Shown here: piece by piece, positions 1 through 7,837 of the stretch
Numbering within the stretch: position 1 is the stretch's first letter
Layout: each line of letters opens with the position of its first letter
Origin: Paenibacillus pinistramenti
GTDB taxonomy: Bacteria > Bacillota > Bacilli > Paenibacillales > Paenibacillaceae
NCBI RefSeq assembly: GCF_005869875.1
Contig: NZ_VAWG01000008.1
Span: 62,001 to 126,000, forward strand
Direction of reading: 5' to 3'
Length of the DNA stretch: 64,000 bases
Notes under the pieces: generated by a model
Told to the model about the DNA's origin: nothing
Databases searched by the model: none
The model's input: the letters and a program-made list of their open reading frames with translations, nothing else
Made by a program: the position numbers and the translations under genes

Positions 1-38
1 TGGTCGGGGGTGCGGCTCGGTCCCGGAGAGGGGGAGGC

Positions 39-137
39 ATGAGCAGATTGGTGTATGTTTTGGTAAAATATAGTCTGAAACAGCGTTATCCGCCGTATAA
101 CAATAAGAGTGCCTGGATGGAGAAATCTAAGAAATGA
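39..137 (+). CDS. small 32-aa ORF, unknown
   Basis: A 32-codon frame starts at ATG 39 behind a very strong ribosome site (AGGGGGAGG, 29-37) and ends at TGA 135-137, 20 bp before the next gene. The product is basic and Tyr/Lys rich (MSRLVYVLVKYSLKQ at its start) with no motif I recognise. The frame is also open to the left edge, so it could be the tail of a gene that starts outside the window. The ribosome site favours a real short protein translated just ahead of the flavin reductase, but this is inference. Confidence 0.35.
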   Translation: MSRLVYVLVKYSLKQRYPPYNNKSAWMEKSKK

Positions 138-157
138 TGAATGAGGGAGTGACTGAT

Positions 158-709
158 ATGAGTATAGCGGTCATCAACGGCAGCGGACGGGAGGGCGGCA
201 ACACCGAGCAGCTGACCCGCCTTGCGCTTGAGGGACTGGAGTACAAGGAGATTGTATTACGGGAGAAAAAGATTCTGCCGATCGTGGACCAGCGCCACTC
301 CCCGGGCGGCTTCCAGCCGGTGGAGGACGACTATGACGCCGTTATCCAAGAGGTGCTGGCGCATGACATCCTCGTGTTTGTGACGCCGGTTTACTGGTAC
401 AGCGTATCGGGGCTGCTCAAGAACATGATCGACCGCTGGTCGCAGAGTCTGCGGGATACCCGATTTGACTTTAAGGCGCTGATGGCTCAGAAAAAGGCGT
501 TCGTAATCACCGCCGGCGGGGACAATCCGCGCATCAAGGCTCTGCCGCTCATTGAGCAGCTGAAGTATACCTTTGATTTTGTGGGAATGCCGCTTGAAGG
601 CTATCTGATCGGCCAGGCGTCAAAGCCAGGGGATATTCAGAACGATGAACGTGCGCTTACGGAAGCGGCATGGTTAAACGGCAAGCTGAAGAAGCTGGTG
701 CAGGGGTAA
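158..709 (+). CDS. NADPH-dependent FMN reductase / flavodoxin-fold oxidoreductase
   Basis: 183 aa. The N-terminus (MSIAVINGSGREGGNTEQL) is the phosphate-binding loop of the NADPH-dependent FMN reductase superfamily, and TPVYWYSVSGLLKNMIDRW is the conserved flavin-contact segment of NAD(P)H oxidoreductases of the YwqN type. Expected role: cytosolic FMN-dependent reduction of flavin, quinone or similar acceptors; the substrate cannot be told. Start: ATG 158 has GGGAG (145-149) at a normal distance; the upstream ATG 134 in the same frame has no ribosome site. The gene stands alone and converges on ycnI across a hairpin terminator. Confidence 0.85.
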   Translation: MSIAVINGSGREGGNTEQLTRLALEGLEYKEIVLREKKILPIVDQRHSPGGFQPVEDDYDAVIQEVLAHDILVFVTPVYWYSVSGLLKNMIDRWSQSLRDTRFDFKALMAQKKAFVITAGGDNPRIKALPLIEQLKYTFDFVGMPLEGYLIGQASKPGDIQNDERALTEAAWLNGKLKKLVQG

Positions 710-731
710 GCTCATATTCGCTGATAAAAAT

Positions 732-798
732 AAAGGCAGATTCAAGTCCGGAAGGCTGGCCGCAACGGCCGCCTCGGATAAGTTGAATCTGCCTTTTT
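732..798. terminator. bidirectional hairpin terminator
   Basis: A 14-bp perfect inverted repeat (AAAGGCAGATTCAA at 732-745 and its complement at 784-797) encloses a loop with an inner GGCCG hairpin, and a T-run follows on the + strand. It lies between the convergent flavin reductase and ycnI genes, and the A/T-rich ends suit both directions. Confidence 0.75.
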
Positions 799-806
799 GC
801 TGCAAA

Positions 807-1502
807 TCAGGCTTTGCGCCGTCCGCTCCGGATCGTCAGCCACAAGGCGGCCAGTGCTGCCAGAAGCGAGATGATGCTGATGACCAGCGTGAGGGTTTCC
901 AATACGCTGCTGGAGGAGCCGCTGTCATCGGCTGCGGTATCCGAAGCTGCTGCGCCGCTGTCCGTGCTGCTGCTGGCGGGGCTGTCCGTGCCTGCTGTGC
1001 CGGCGGCTTCGCCCGCCGGGGCCGATGTGATGGTGGTGATGGAGTGCGGCGACTCGGCATCCTCATCTCCGGTCCATTCGACGACCGTTCCGTCGCTGTA
1101 ATATTGGTACGCGTCCCAGGCCAGCTCGCCTTCGGCAGACGGATTCTTGGCGACAAAGCTGAACTGCTGGAACTGGCCGGCCTCGATCCCGCCGCCTGCT
1201 GCAGCTTCCCAGGTAATCGTCTTGATGCGGCCGCTGTCATCCTTCGCGGTGGCCGCCGTCCAGCCCGGAACCGGCTGATACTGCTCCAGCTCGGCCTGTT
1301 CAGGCACCTTGAGGGTTACTTTTACCGTAGGGATGTCCTTCTCATTCGGCACTTTCATGGTGTAGGTCTCCCAGGCCTCTGGTGCCGATTCTGATGGTTT
1401 TACTGTAACATGCGCGCTTGCCAGGCCTCCGAACAGGAGGAGGAAGGCCAGCATGGCGGCCGGGATGGAAGCAAGCCGCAGGGATTTTTTAACGATTATC
1501 AT
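807..1502 (-). CDS. ycnI: YcnI-like copper-binding membrane-anchored protein (DUF1775)
   Basis: 231 aa. Signal peptide (residues 1-30) ends in LASA followed by HVTV, so the mature protein begins with His, as in YcnI, where the N-terminal His binds Cu(II). The DUF1775 beta-sandwich spans about 31-165 (WETYTMKVPNEKD, WDAYQYYSDGTVVEWTGDE). An Ala/Ser/Asp linker (about 170-200) follows, then a C-terminal TM helix and RSGRRKA, so the domain sits outside the membrane. It lies 64 bp downstream of ycnJ on the same strand, as in the B. subtilis ycnKJI operon. The ycnK repressor is absent here. Role by family: extracytoplasmic copper handling for import or chaperoning. Confidence 0.9.
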   Translation of the reverse strand: MIIVKKSLRLASIPAAMLAFLLLFGGLASAHVTVKPSESAPEAWETYTMKVPNEKDIPTVKVTLKVPEQAELEQYQPVPGWTAATAKDDSGRIKTITWEAAAGGGIEAGQFQQFSFVAKNPSAEGELAWDAYQYYSDGTVVEWTGDEDAESPHSITTITSAPAGEAAGTAGTDSPASSSTDSGAAASDTAADDSGSSSSVLETLTLVISIISLLAALAALWLTIRSGRRKA

Positions 1503-1566
1503 TCAAGTACTCCTTTATCAAAAATGGGATTCCCGCAATCCGCGGTTCTCACGCAGCCAGCCGCCG

Positions 1567-3216
1567 TTAAGGCGCGGCGGCCTCAAACGTAAAGCTTCCG
1601 TCGAACGAATCCAGCGATTTCAACAATACATGGTAGCTGGCGCGCCAGCGGCCGGGCATCGTGACGAGGGCATCGGCCTCCAGCTGGCTGGCATCGGTCA
1701 GATTGACCTCGATGACCCCCATGTCCATCTCAAGCGAGGTCAGCTTCATCGTAATCTGCTGAACCTCGGCCGGCTGGCCGTCCGCGTCGGTCACTGTCGC
1801 TTTAAAATGATTGTTCCCGACCACGGCGGGCGTGACGTCAATCAAGGTGGTGTAGCCGGACTCCGCTTTATCAGAATGCTGGACAGGGCCGCCCTTCGGC
1901 TCTCCCGGCGACAGATTGGTCAGCACGGCAGCGAGGACCAGCACGGCGATCCCGGCCGCCCATTCGAGCTTGATGCCCGCGCCCAGCCGCTGATTCCGTC
2001 TGCCGCGTCGGAAGTTGAACAGGGCGAAGGTCAGCATCGCCAGCAGCAGGCCGGTTTTGGCGATCAAGGTCCAGCCGTATGCGGTCTGAAACAGCGCGTT
2101 CAGGTCCGGCAGATAAATCAGGCTGCCGTAAATGCCGCTGAACAGCAGCACGACAGCGCTGATGGACCCGGTGTCCGTGAACCGGCGCACCGTCTCGGGG
2201 TACAGCGTGCCGCTTTCATCCCGTGCTGCGGCTTTCGGCAGCACGAAGGCCAGCACCAGCAGGCCGCCGACCCAGACGGAGGCGGCTGCCAGGTGCAGAA
2301 AGTCCGCCGCGCTGGCCGCCAGGCGGGACGGAGCCGTTGCCGGATGGCCGAGAGCGGCCTTGAGCGCCGCAATGGCAGCGGCGTTGACCAAGGCCAGGAT
2401 GCCCAGCATCCGGCGGCGGTTCACGTAGTCACGCGACCAGAGCGCGTAGACGAGAAAGGCCAGCGGCAGCAGCAGCAGGCTCTGCACCCACCAGATGGTG
2501 CCGAACGAGCCGTCCTTCAGCGTCTGCCGGAACCATTCTCCCTGCCAGAGGTTCATCCAGCTGGCACCGGTGTCCAGCCGGATCTGCAGCGGCAGGCTGA
2601 GCAGCACCCCAAGGCCGGCGAGGATGGAGCCGGCCAGCAGCAGCAGGCGGAAGCTCTGCTGCTCGAATGCCCGCGGGCGGTAAGCCCGCGGGAAGATCCA
2701 CAGCGGGAACGCCAGGCTTCCCGCCAGCAGCATGAGTCCGCTGTACAGCACCCAGCGGATGATGACCTGGTCGGCTCCGGGGCTGGCGGCCGCGGAGCCG
2801 GAAGCGAGGGCGGCGGCCTTGCTGCTGGCCGCTTCGCCTACGGCGAAGGGAACCGTGCCGGCCACCGGATGGCCGTCGCCGGAAACGACCCGCCAGTGGG
2901 CGATGTACACGCCGTCCGGCAGGGACGGCTGCAGCTGGACTGACAAGCCCGCAGGGTTGTCCGCATCGATGGCGGCCTTGCCGGTTGAGACGGTTGTCCC
3001 TTTATCGTTCATGACATTCAAGGTATAGAAGGAGGGATCAATAGCCTCGCTGAACAGCAGGTGCACCTGTGCGGGCGCGCTCTGCAGCGTCTGGCCCGAG
3101 GCTGGATCGGATTTGACGATATAGGCATGCGCCAAGCCGGCTGCCGGAAACAGCAGCTGCAGCAGAAGCAAAACAAGTAAGGCGGCTGATCCGCCGGTAA
3201 CATATTTTTTAACCAT
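1567..3216 (-). CDS. ycnJ: CopC-CopD-YtkA fusion, copper transport protein YcnJ
   Basis: 549 aa. The signal peptide ends ...GLAHA, giving a CopC domain (about 30-130) with His near the mature N-terminus (HAYIVKSDPA) and a second copper-site stretch, DGHPVAGTVPF. A CopD domain of about eight TM helices spans roughly 155-445, with ASAADFLHLAAASVWVGG as the typical CopD motif. The C-terminal extracellular YtkA-like domain (about 455-549) carries the Met-rich stretch SLEMDMGV. By homology with B. subtilis YcnJ it takes up copper under limitation. It is first gene of ycnJ-ycnI and diverges from csoR; I see no CsoR palindrome on its side of the intergenic region. Confidence 0.92.
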   Translation of the reverse strand: MVKKYVTGGSAALLVLLLLQLLFPAAGLAHAYIVKSDPASGQTLQSAPAQVHLLFSEAIDPSFYTLNVMNDKGTTVSTGKAAIDADNPAGLSVQLQPSLPDGVYIAHWRVVSGDGHPVAGTVPFAVGEAASSKAAALASGSAAASPGADQVIIRWVLYSGLMLLAGSLAFPLWIFPRAYRPRAFEQQSFRLLLLAGSILAGLGVLLSLPLQIRLDTGASWMNLWQGEWFRQTLKDGSFGTIWWVQSLLLLPLAFLVYALWSRDYVNRRRMLGILALVNAAAIAALKAALGHPATAPSRLAASAADFLHLAAASVWVGGLLVLAFVLPKAAARDESGTLYPETVRRFTDTGSISAVVLLFSGIYGSLIYLPDLNALFQTAYGWTLIAKTGLLLAMLTFALFNFRRGRRNQRLGAGIKLEWAAGIAVLVLAAVLTNLSPGEPKGGPVQHSDKAESGYTTLIDVTPAVVGNNHFKATVTDADGQPAEVQQITMKLTSLEMDMGVIEVNLTDASQLEADALVTMPGRWRASYHVLLKSLDSFDGSFTFEAAAP

Positions 3217-3417
3217 GAAGCAAAACCTACCTTCTCAGGTGCTTATTTTTCCAATTTAACATGGTGTGCCGGACAAATCATGACCTTAACGGGCTATGAC
3301 TATTTTAAATTTAAGAAGAGCTGTGTCGATCCTGTGAAAGATTGGGAGAGGCTTGTCATGCCTAGCATGCCCAGCTTCTGCCTTTTTCCTAACAAGGGGC
3401 AGCTGCCGGAAAGAGGA

Positions 3418-3446
3418 TTGAATACCCTATAGGGGTATGCTACAAT
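3418..3446 (+). promoter_or_regulatory. promoter of csoR-copZ
   Basis: -35 TTGAAT (3418-3423), 17-bp spacer, -10 TACAAT (3441-3446). The whole spacer is occupied by the CsoR palindrome, so repressor binding would block RNA polymerase directly. Confidence 0.8.
3422..3438. promoter_or_regulatory. CsoR operator
   Basis: ATACCCTATAGGGGTAT is a near-perfect match to the Gram-positive CsoR box (TACCC....GGGTA with a TATA centre). It lies exactly between the -35 and -10 of the csoR promoter. Expected behaviour: apo-CsoR represses, Cu(I)-CsoR releases. Confidence 0.9.
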
Positions 3447-3500
3447 AAAGGTGTTAAACCGAAGATAGAAGATCAAAGCGGCTATTAAGGAGTGAAGTCC

Positions 3501-3911
3501 ATGGCAGAAATAAGCGGATCTCCTTCGCAGAAGGAACAACAGCCAGAACAACAGCCAGAACCACAGATGGAGCAGCACATGGAGCAGCAGACGGAGCATG
3601 GCTGCCATTGCGGAACGGAGCATGGGCAGAGCGGGCGGCACAGCCACCACTCCGAAGAGATGAAGGGCAGGCTGGTTGCCCGCCTGAACCGGATCGAAGG
3701 CCAAATCCGCGGCATTAAAGGCATGATTGAGAAGGACACTTACTGCGACGATGTGCTGAACCAGATCGCAGCCGTACAGTCGGCCCTGAACAGTGTGGGC
3801 AGGCTGCTGCTTGAAGGCCATATGAAGAGCTGTATTGTGGAACGGATTCAGACCGGGGAGACCGAGGTCGTCGACGAGCTGCTCATTACGATCAACAAGC
3901 TGATGAAATAA
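3501..3911 (+). CDS. csoR: CsoR-type Cu(I)-sensing repressor with long His/Gln/Glu N-terminal extension
   Basis: 136 aa. The C-terminal half (about 53-136) is the DUF156 four-helix repressor, with RLNRIEGQIRGIKGMIE and the copper triad Cys82, His107, Cys111 (YCDDVL, EGHMKSC), i.e. the CsoR C-H-C pattern rather than RcnR/FrmR. The first ~52 residues are unusual: five 12-bp DNA repeats (3534-3593) encode an EQQP/EQH/EQQ series, followed by GCHCGTEHG and HSHH. Typical CsoR proteins are about 90-105 aa. The extension could bind additional metal (inference). Start: ATG 3501 has AAGGAG (3487-3492) 8 bp upstream; GTG 3492 in frame overlaps that site. Followed 30 bp later by copZ. Confidence 0.93.
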   Translation: MAEISGSPSQKEQQPEQQPEPQMEQHMEQQTEHGCHCGTEHGQSGRHSHHSEEMKGRLVARLNRIEGQIRGIKGMIEKDTYCDDVLNQIAAVQSALNSVGRLLLEGHMKSCIVERIQTGETEVVDELLITINKLMK

Positions 3912-3941
3912 ATAACTATTATTTAAGGAGGATTTTTCACA

Positions 3942-4142
3942 ATGACTACAGTAACTTTGAATGTCGAAGGCATGTCCTGCAATCACTGCGTGAAAGCGGT
4001 GGAGGGAGCGGTTCAGGAAGCTGGCGCAGCCGGCAAGGTAGACCTTGCAGCGAAGAAGGTTGAAGTTACGTTTGACGAAAGCAAAGTGGCTCTTGAAGCG
4101 ATCAAGGAAGCGATTGAGGACCAGGGCTACGACGTAAAATAG
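3942..4142 (+). CDS. copZ: copper chaperone CopZ
   Basis: 66 aa heavy-metal-associated domain with the Cu(I) motif GMSCNHC (Cys13, Cys16), full length for CopZ. It carries copper in the cytosol and usually hands it to the CopA P-type ATPase and to CsoR. Ribosome site AAGGAGG (3925-3931). It is second gene of the csoR operon. In most relatives copA lies next to it; here the next gene is the thiamine operon, so copA must lie elsewhere or be absent. Confidence 0.95.
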   Translation: MTTVTLNVEGMSCNHCVKAVEGAVQEAGAAGKVDLAAKKVEVTFDESKVALEAIKEAIEDQGYDVK

Positions 4143-4225
4143 CTGGAAGCCGCCAGATTAAAGACGCTATAGACAGCGTTCACGGGTTAAGACTATAATA
4201 TTTGTTGAATAAACCGCAATTTCAT

Positions 4226-4318
4226 AATGATGGGGAGCTGGAGAAGGCCGGCTGAGAGTGCGTCCCGAGTAGACGCTGACCCTTAAACCTGATCTGGATA
4301 ATGCCAGCGTAGGAAAAA
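4226..4318 (+). promoter_or_regulatory. TPP (THI-element) riboswitch
   Basis: The thi-box signatures are all present in order: GGGGAGCTGGAG, GCTGAGAGTG, GACCCTTAAACCTGATC, TGGATAATGCCAGCG and TAGGAA. It senses thiamine pyrophosphate and controls the downstream transport operon through the terminator at 4360-4386. Confidence 0.95.
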
Positions 4319-4359
4319 GCTACTGTCAATTTGATGGTTATACCCATTGACAAGATGCA

Positions 4360-4386
4360 GGCGCCCTGGACGGGCGCCTTTTTTTA
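4360..4386 (+). terminator. riboswitch expression-platform terminator
   Basis: GGCGCCC / GGGCGCC stem with a 5-nt loop, followed by a run of T (4379-4385). It sits 40 nt past the TPP aptamer and 90 nt before the first gene, so TPP-bound RNA should stop here. Confidence 0.88.
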
Positions 4387-4474
4387 TGGCTGTCTGCTGA
4401 ATTTCCTTGGCAGCTCCTGCGCAAGAACAGGTTTCCTTACAAAGCGGGAACAGAATAAGGGGGAACGGTTCATC

Positions 4475-5554
4475 ATGAAAGCAAAGAAATTAGGTGCATT
4501 TATGCTCACTGCGCTGCTGCTGACAGCGGTGGCAGGCTGCGGTACCAGCGGAGGCAATAACGCGGCAGGAAGTGCGGCGCCGGAGGGAAGCGTGTCCTCT
4601 GCCAGCACTGCAGGCAGCGCTGACAGCGCACAGTCTACCACAGATTCTAAAGAGCTGAAGGACGTCAAGGTCGTGCTCGACTGGACGCCGAACACCAACC
4701 ACACCGGCCTGTATGTGGCCCAGGAGCTGGGCTATTACAAGGAAGAGGGCCTGAACGTGGACATCGTGCAGCCGGATGAAGGCGGCGCAGATGCGATGAT
4801 CGCTTCCGATGCAGTGCCGTTTGGCATCAGCTACCAGGAGAGCATCACGCAGGCGCAGACCCAGGGCGTACCGCTCGTCTCGATTGCGGCGGTCATTCAG
4901 CATAACACCTCCGGCTTTGCGGCTCCGGCTGACCGGAATATCAAATCGCCGAAGGACTTTGAAGGCAAAAAATACGGCGGCTGGGGCTCCCCGGTTGAAG
5001 AAGCCGTCATGAAGTCGATCATGGATCTGCAGGGCGCCGATGTGAACAAGGTGAAGATTATCAATATAGGCGACGCGGATTATTTTACGGCTGTGAAGCG
5101 GGATGTTGATTTTGCCTGGATTTATTACGCCTGGACCGGCATTGAGGCCGAGCTGCGCGGCGAGAAGCTGGATATGATGTATGTGAAGGATTATTCGAAG
5201 GATCTGGATTACTACACCCCGGTTATCGCCACCAACGAACAAGAAATCCAGCAGAACCCCGATCTGGTTAAAGCGTTCATGAGAGCAACGTCCAAAGGCT
5301 ATCAGTACGCGATCGCCCATCCGGACGAAGCCGCCGACATCCTGATCAAAGCCGTGCCGGACCTCGATCCGAAGCTGGTCAAGGCCAGCCAGGAATGGCT
5401 GAGCCCGCGCTACCAGGACGACGCCGCGCGCTGGGGCGAGCAGAAGGAGTCCGTCTGGACCGGTTACGCCAACTGGATGTACGAACGCAAGCTGCTCGAC
5501 AAGCCGCTGGACGCTTCCAAGGCGTTCACGAACGACTTTTTGCCGGAGTCTTGA
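4475..5554 (+). CDS. thiY: thiamine-precursor (HMP/FAMP) ABC transporter substrate-binding lipoprotein, ThiY-like
   Basis: 359 aa. Signal peptide with lipobox LTAVAGC, then a low-complexity Ala/Ser linker (about 24-60) and an NMT1/THI5-type binding fold beginning VVLDWTPNTNHTGLYVAQELG, the hallmark of ThiY/THI5 proteins that bind hydroxymethylpyrimidine or formylaminopyrimidine. Start: ATG 4475 precedes the signal peptide and has a GGGGG ribosome site; upstream ATGs in frame fall inside the riboswitch terminator. First gene of the TPP-controlled operon with the thiamine-binding protein, permease, ATPase and TatD-like hydrolase. Expected role: capture of the pyrimidine part of thiamine at the outer face of the membrane. 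Confidence 0.92.
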   Translation: MKAKKLGAFMLTALLLTAVAGCGTSGGNNAAGSAAPEGSVSSASTAGSADSAQSTTDSKELKDVKVVLDWTPNTNHTGLYVAQELGYYKEEGLNVDIVQPDEGGADAMIASDAVPFGISYQESITQAQTQGVPLVSIAAVIQHNTSGFAAPADRNIKSPKDFEGKKYGGWGSPVEEAVMKSIMDLQGADVNKVKIINIGDADYFTAVKRDVDFAWIYYAWTGIEAELRGEKLDMMYVKDYSKDLDYYTPVIATNEQEIQQNPDLVKAFMRATSKGYQYAIAHPDEAADILIKAVPDLDPKLVKASQEWLSPRYQDDAARWGEQKESVWTGYANWMYERKLLDKPLDASKAFTNDFLPES

Positions 5555-5587
5555 GGTTTGGGTAATAGATAACAGTAGTTCTATCCC

Positions 5588-5619
5588 GAGATGGCTCGCG
5601 ATTTAGAGCGATCCATCTC
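5588..5619. other. intergenic hairpin downstream of thiY
   Basis: A 12-bp inverted repeat with one mismatch (GAGATGGCTCGC at 5588-5599; GCGATCCATCTC at 5608-5619) around an 8-nt loop, without a T-run. It lies between thiY and the next gene in a 260-bp gap. It may stabilise the binding-protein part of the mRNA; nothing else is visible in the gap. Confidence 0.45.
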
Positions 5620-5814
5620 CTAAATGTTACACCCCTAAAAAGTACAAATGAGCGGGATCAACCTAATTCATATCAATTCTGCAATTACAAAAACAACAGC
5701 GGTCGTAAGACATTCGGATCGCAGCCATGAGAGGGCATAACTCCCCAGTTCTTTGCACCTAGCCAGGTCTCATTTGTCCCTTTTTTCACTCCACCCGAAA
5801 GCGAGGAACCCCCA

Positions 5815-6108
5815 TTGGCAAACGCACTTTTGAGCATCCAAATCATTCCCAAAACGCCAAACGGCGAAGATGTCATTCCTTATGTCGACCGCGCGATTGA
5901 GGTCATTCAGACGTCCGGCGTCAAGCATCAGGTGAACGCGCTGGAGACGACGATGGAAGGCGAGCTCGCCGAGCTGCTGGACATCGTGCGCCGAATGAAC
6001 GAGGCGGTGCATGAGTTTGGCAGCGGCAGCATCATCTCCCAGGTCAAAATTCTGTACAACCCGGATGGGGTCAGCATGGATAAGCTGACGGAGAAGTACC
6101 GCCCATGA
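5815..6108 (+). CDS. thiamine-binding protein, MTH1187/YkoF-like (DUF77)
   Basis: 97 aa, full length for the DUF77 small thiamine-binding ferredoxin-fold family (LLSIQIIPKT..., TSGVKHQVNALETTMEGELAELLDIVRRM). The family includes single-domain MTH1187/YqgV proteins and the two-domain B. subtilis YkoF, which binds thiamine or HMP. Start is TTG 5815 with GCGAGG just upstream; it overlaps the permease start by 4 bp (ATGA), so translation is coupled. A cytosolic ligand-binding protein inside a transporter operon is odd: it may buffer or sense the imported pyrimidine. A paralogue of the family stands alone at 62380. Confidence 0.85.
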   Translation: MANALLSIQIIPKTPNGEDVIPYVDRAIEVIQTSGVKHQVNALETTMEGELAELLDIVRRMNEAVHEFGSGSIISQVKILYNPDGVSMDKLTEKYRP

Positions 6109-6881
6109 ATCCGGTAAGAGCCGTTTGGAAAAGCGTGTGGCCGCCCCTTGTGGCGGTCCTCTTCTTTTTGCTGGCGTGGGAGATGGCGGTAGATCTTTTT
6201 CAAGTGGAAAAATGGATTCTCCCCAGCCCCTCCGACATCGGGCAAGAGGCGGCCACCGGCGCTTCCGGCCTGTGGGACGATACGAAGGCGACGCTTCGGC
6301 TGACACTCGAGGGCTTTGCGGTCGGGTCGGTCTTCGGGCTGCTCGTAGCCGTGCTGCTGCACCGGATTCCCTTCATCAAATCTGCGCTGTATCCGCTGCT
6401 GATCCTGAGCCAGAACGTGCCCACGATTGCGCTTGGGCCGCTGCTGATGATCTGGTTTGGCTTTGGCATTCTGCCGAAGCTGATCCTCATTACGCTGGTC
6501 TGCTTCTTCCCGGTAGCGGTTGCCACGATGGACGGCCTGGCGCGGACGGATCATGTGATGCGGAATTACATGGAGATGGCGGGCGCGTCGAAGGGGCAGA
6601 TTTTTCGCAAGCTGGAGTTCCCGTATGCGATTCCTTCCCTGCTGTCCGGCCTGAAAATCTCCGCAACATACAGCGTGATGGGCGCCATTATTTCGGAGTG
6701 GCTCGGTGCGGAGAAGGGCATCGGCTACTATATGAAAATGCAGAAATCCACGTTCCGCACGGACCGTGTGTTTGTGGCGATATTGATTATCGTGGCGATC
6801 AGCCTGGCGATGTTTGTCGCGGTTGCGGCTGTGGAGCGGCTGCTGTCCCGGTACAGCCCGCCCCGGAAGAGCGGGCGTTAA
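6105..6881 (+). CDS. thiX: thiamine-precursor ABC transporter permease, ThiX-like
   Basis: 258 aa, six TM helices of the SsuC/TauC/ThiX permease family. It carries the EAA-loop that contacts the ATPase (MEMAGASKGQIFRKLEFPYAIPSLLSGLKI, about 146-175, conserved EMAGAS...G......P). N-terminal PLVAVLFFLLAWEMAV is TM1. The ATG overlaps the preceding stop. It forms the membrane channel for the ligand delivered by ThiY, energised by ThiZ encoded 92 bp downstream. That 92-bp gap contains a small perfect hairpin (AATGCCG/CGGCATT, 6896-6910). Confidence 0.9.
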   Translation: MNPVRAVWKSVWPPLVAVLFFLLAWEMAVDLFQVEKWILPSPSDIGQEAATGASGLWDDTKATLRLTLEGFAVGSVFGLLVAVLLHRIPFIKSALYPLLILSQNVPTIALGPLLMIWFGFGILPKLILITLVCFFPVAVATMDGLARTDHVMRNYMEMAGASKGQIFRKLEFPYAIPSLLSGLKISATYSVMGAIISEWLGAEKGIGYYMKMQKSTFRTDRVFVAILIIVAISLAMFVAVAAVERLLSRYSPPRKSGR

Positions 6882-6973
6882 GGCCGAGGACATTAGAATG
6901 CCGGCGGCATTTGATTAAAGAAACGTCATGCGCTGAGATTGGGATAGATATTTGAAGAGAAGGAGGAGGAATA

Positions 6974-7837
6974 ATGCCAGCAGAGGAGCATGAACGGATA
7001 CACGGGAGCGGGGCAGACGCCGGCATTAGCGGCCAGCAGTCCGCTCGTCCCCTGGTCCTTGAGGTCGCAGGCTTGACCAAGACGTACCGCGAGGGGCAGA
7101 GTCCGGTGCAGGTGCTGGACGGCATCAACCTGTCCGTTGCTGAAGGCGAGTTCGTGTCGATCGTCGGGCCTTCCGGCAGCGGAAAAAGCACGCTGTTCCA
7201 CCTCATCGGCGGACTCGCGGAGCCGGACGCGGGCCGCGTGCTGCTGCGCGGCCGGAACATTACCGGCCAGCGCGGGCACATCGCGTATGTCCCGCAGCAG
7301 CCGGCGCTGTTCCCCTGGCGCACCATCCAGGACAATGTAGCGCTGGGCATGGAGATCGCCGGCACGCCGCGCCGCGAAGCGCGGGAACAGACGCGCGAGT
7401 GGCTGCTCAAAGCCGGGCTTGGCGGCTATGAGCAGGCTTACCCGCACATGCTGTCCGGCGGGATGCAGCAGCGGGCGGCTTTCCTGCGGGGGCTGCTCAG
7501 CCCGCAGGAGCTGATGGCGCTGGACGAACCGTTCAGCGCCCTGGACGCTTTGACGCGCAGCGACATGCAGCACTGGCTGCTGGAGCTGTGGGAGAAGCAC
7601 CGCCGCTCGGTGCTGTTCATTACGCACAGCATCGAGGAGGCGCTGCTGCTGTCGGACCGGATCATCCTGCTGTCCGGCCGTCCGGCCCGGGTGCTGCATG
7701 AGCTGACGGTCCCGTTTGCCCGGCCGCGCCGCCCGGAGATGGCGGAGGAGCCGGAATTTCTGCGTCTGCGCCGTGAGCTGACCGAACTGATGCGTGGGGA
7801 GCAGCGCAAGATGCAGGAAGGGGGCGCAGCGCGATGA
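6974..7837 (+). CDS. thiZ: thiamine-precursor ABC transporter ATP-binding protein, ThiZ-like
   Basis: 287 aa ABC ATPase of the nitrate/sulfonate/taurine group. Walker A GPSGSGKST (about 65-73), Q-loop YVPQQPALFPWR, signature LSGGMQQRAAF (about 158-168), Walker B LMALDEPFSALD (about 179-190) and H-loop FITHSIEEA. An extra ~25-residue N-terminal tail (EEHERIHGSGADAGIS) precedes the first strand. Ribosome site AGGAGGAGG just before ATG 6974. It overlaps the TatD-like gene by 4 bp (ATGA). It powers import through ThiX. Confidence 0.9.
   Translation: MPAEEHERIHGSGADAGISGQQSARPLVLEVAGLTKTYREGQSPVQVLDGINLSVAEGEFVSIVGPSGSGKSTLFHLIGGLAEPDAGRVLLRGRNITGQRGHIAYVPQQPALFPWRTIQDNVALGMEIAGTPRREAREQTREWLLKAGLGGYEQAYPHMLSGGMQQRAAFLRGLLSPQELMALDEPFSALDALTRSDMQHWLLELWEKHRRSVLFITHSIEEALLLSDRIILLSGRPARVLHELTVPFARPRRPEMAEEPEFLRLRRELTELMRGEQRKMQEGGAAR

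Noticed and set aside
1453-2943. Long plus-strand frame antisense to ycnJ
   Set aside because: Its translation is Gln/Arg/His rich without motifs, while the minus strand shows clear CopC-CopD-YtkA features. It is a shadow in GC-rich DNA.
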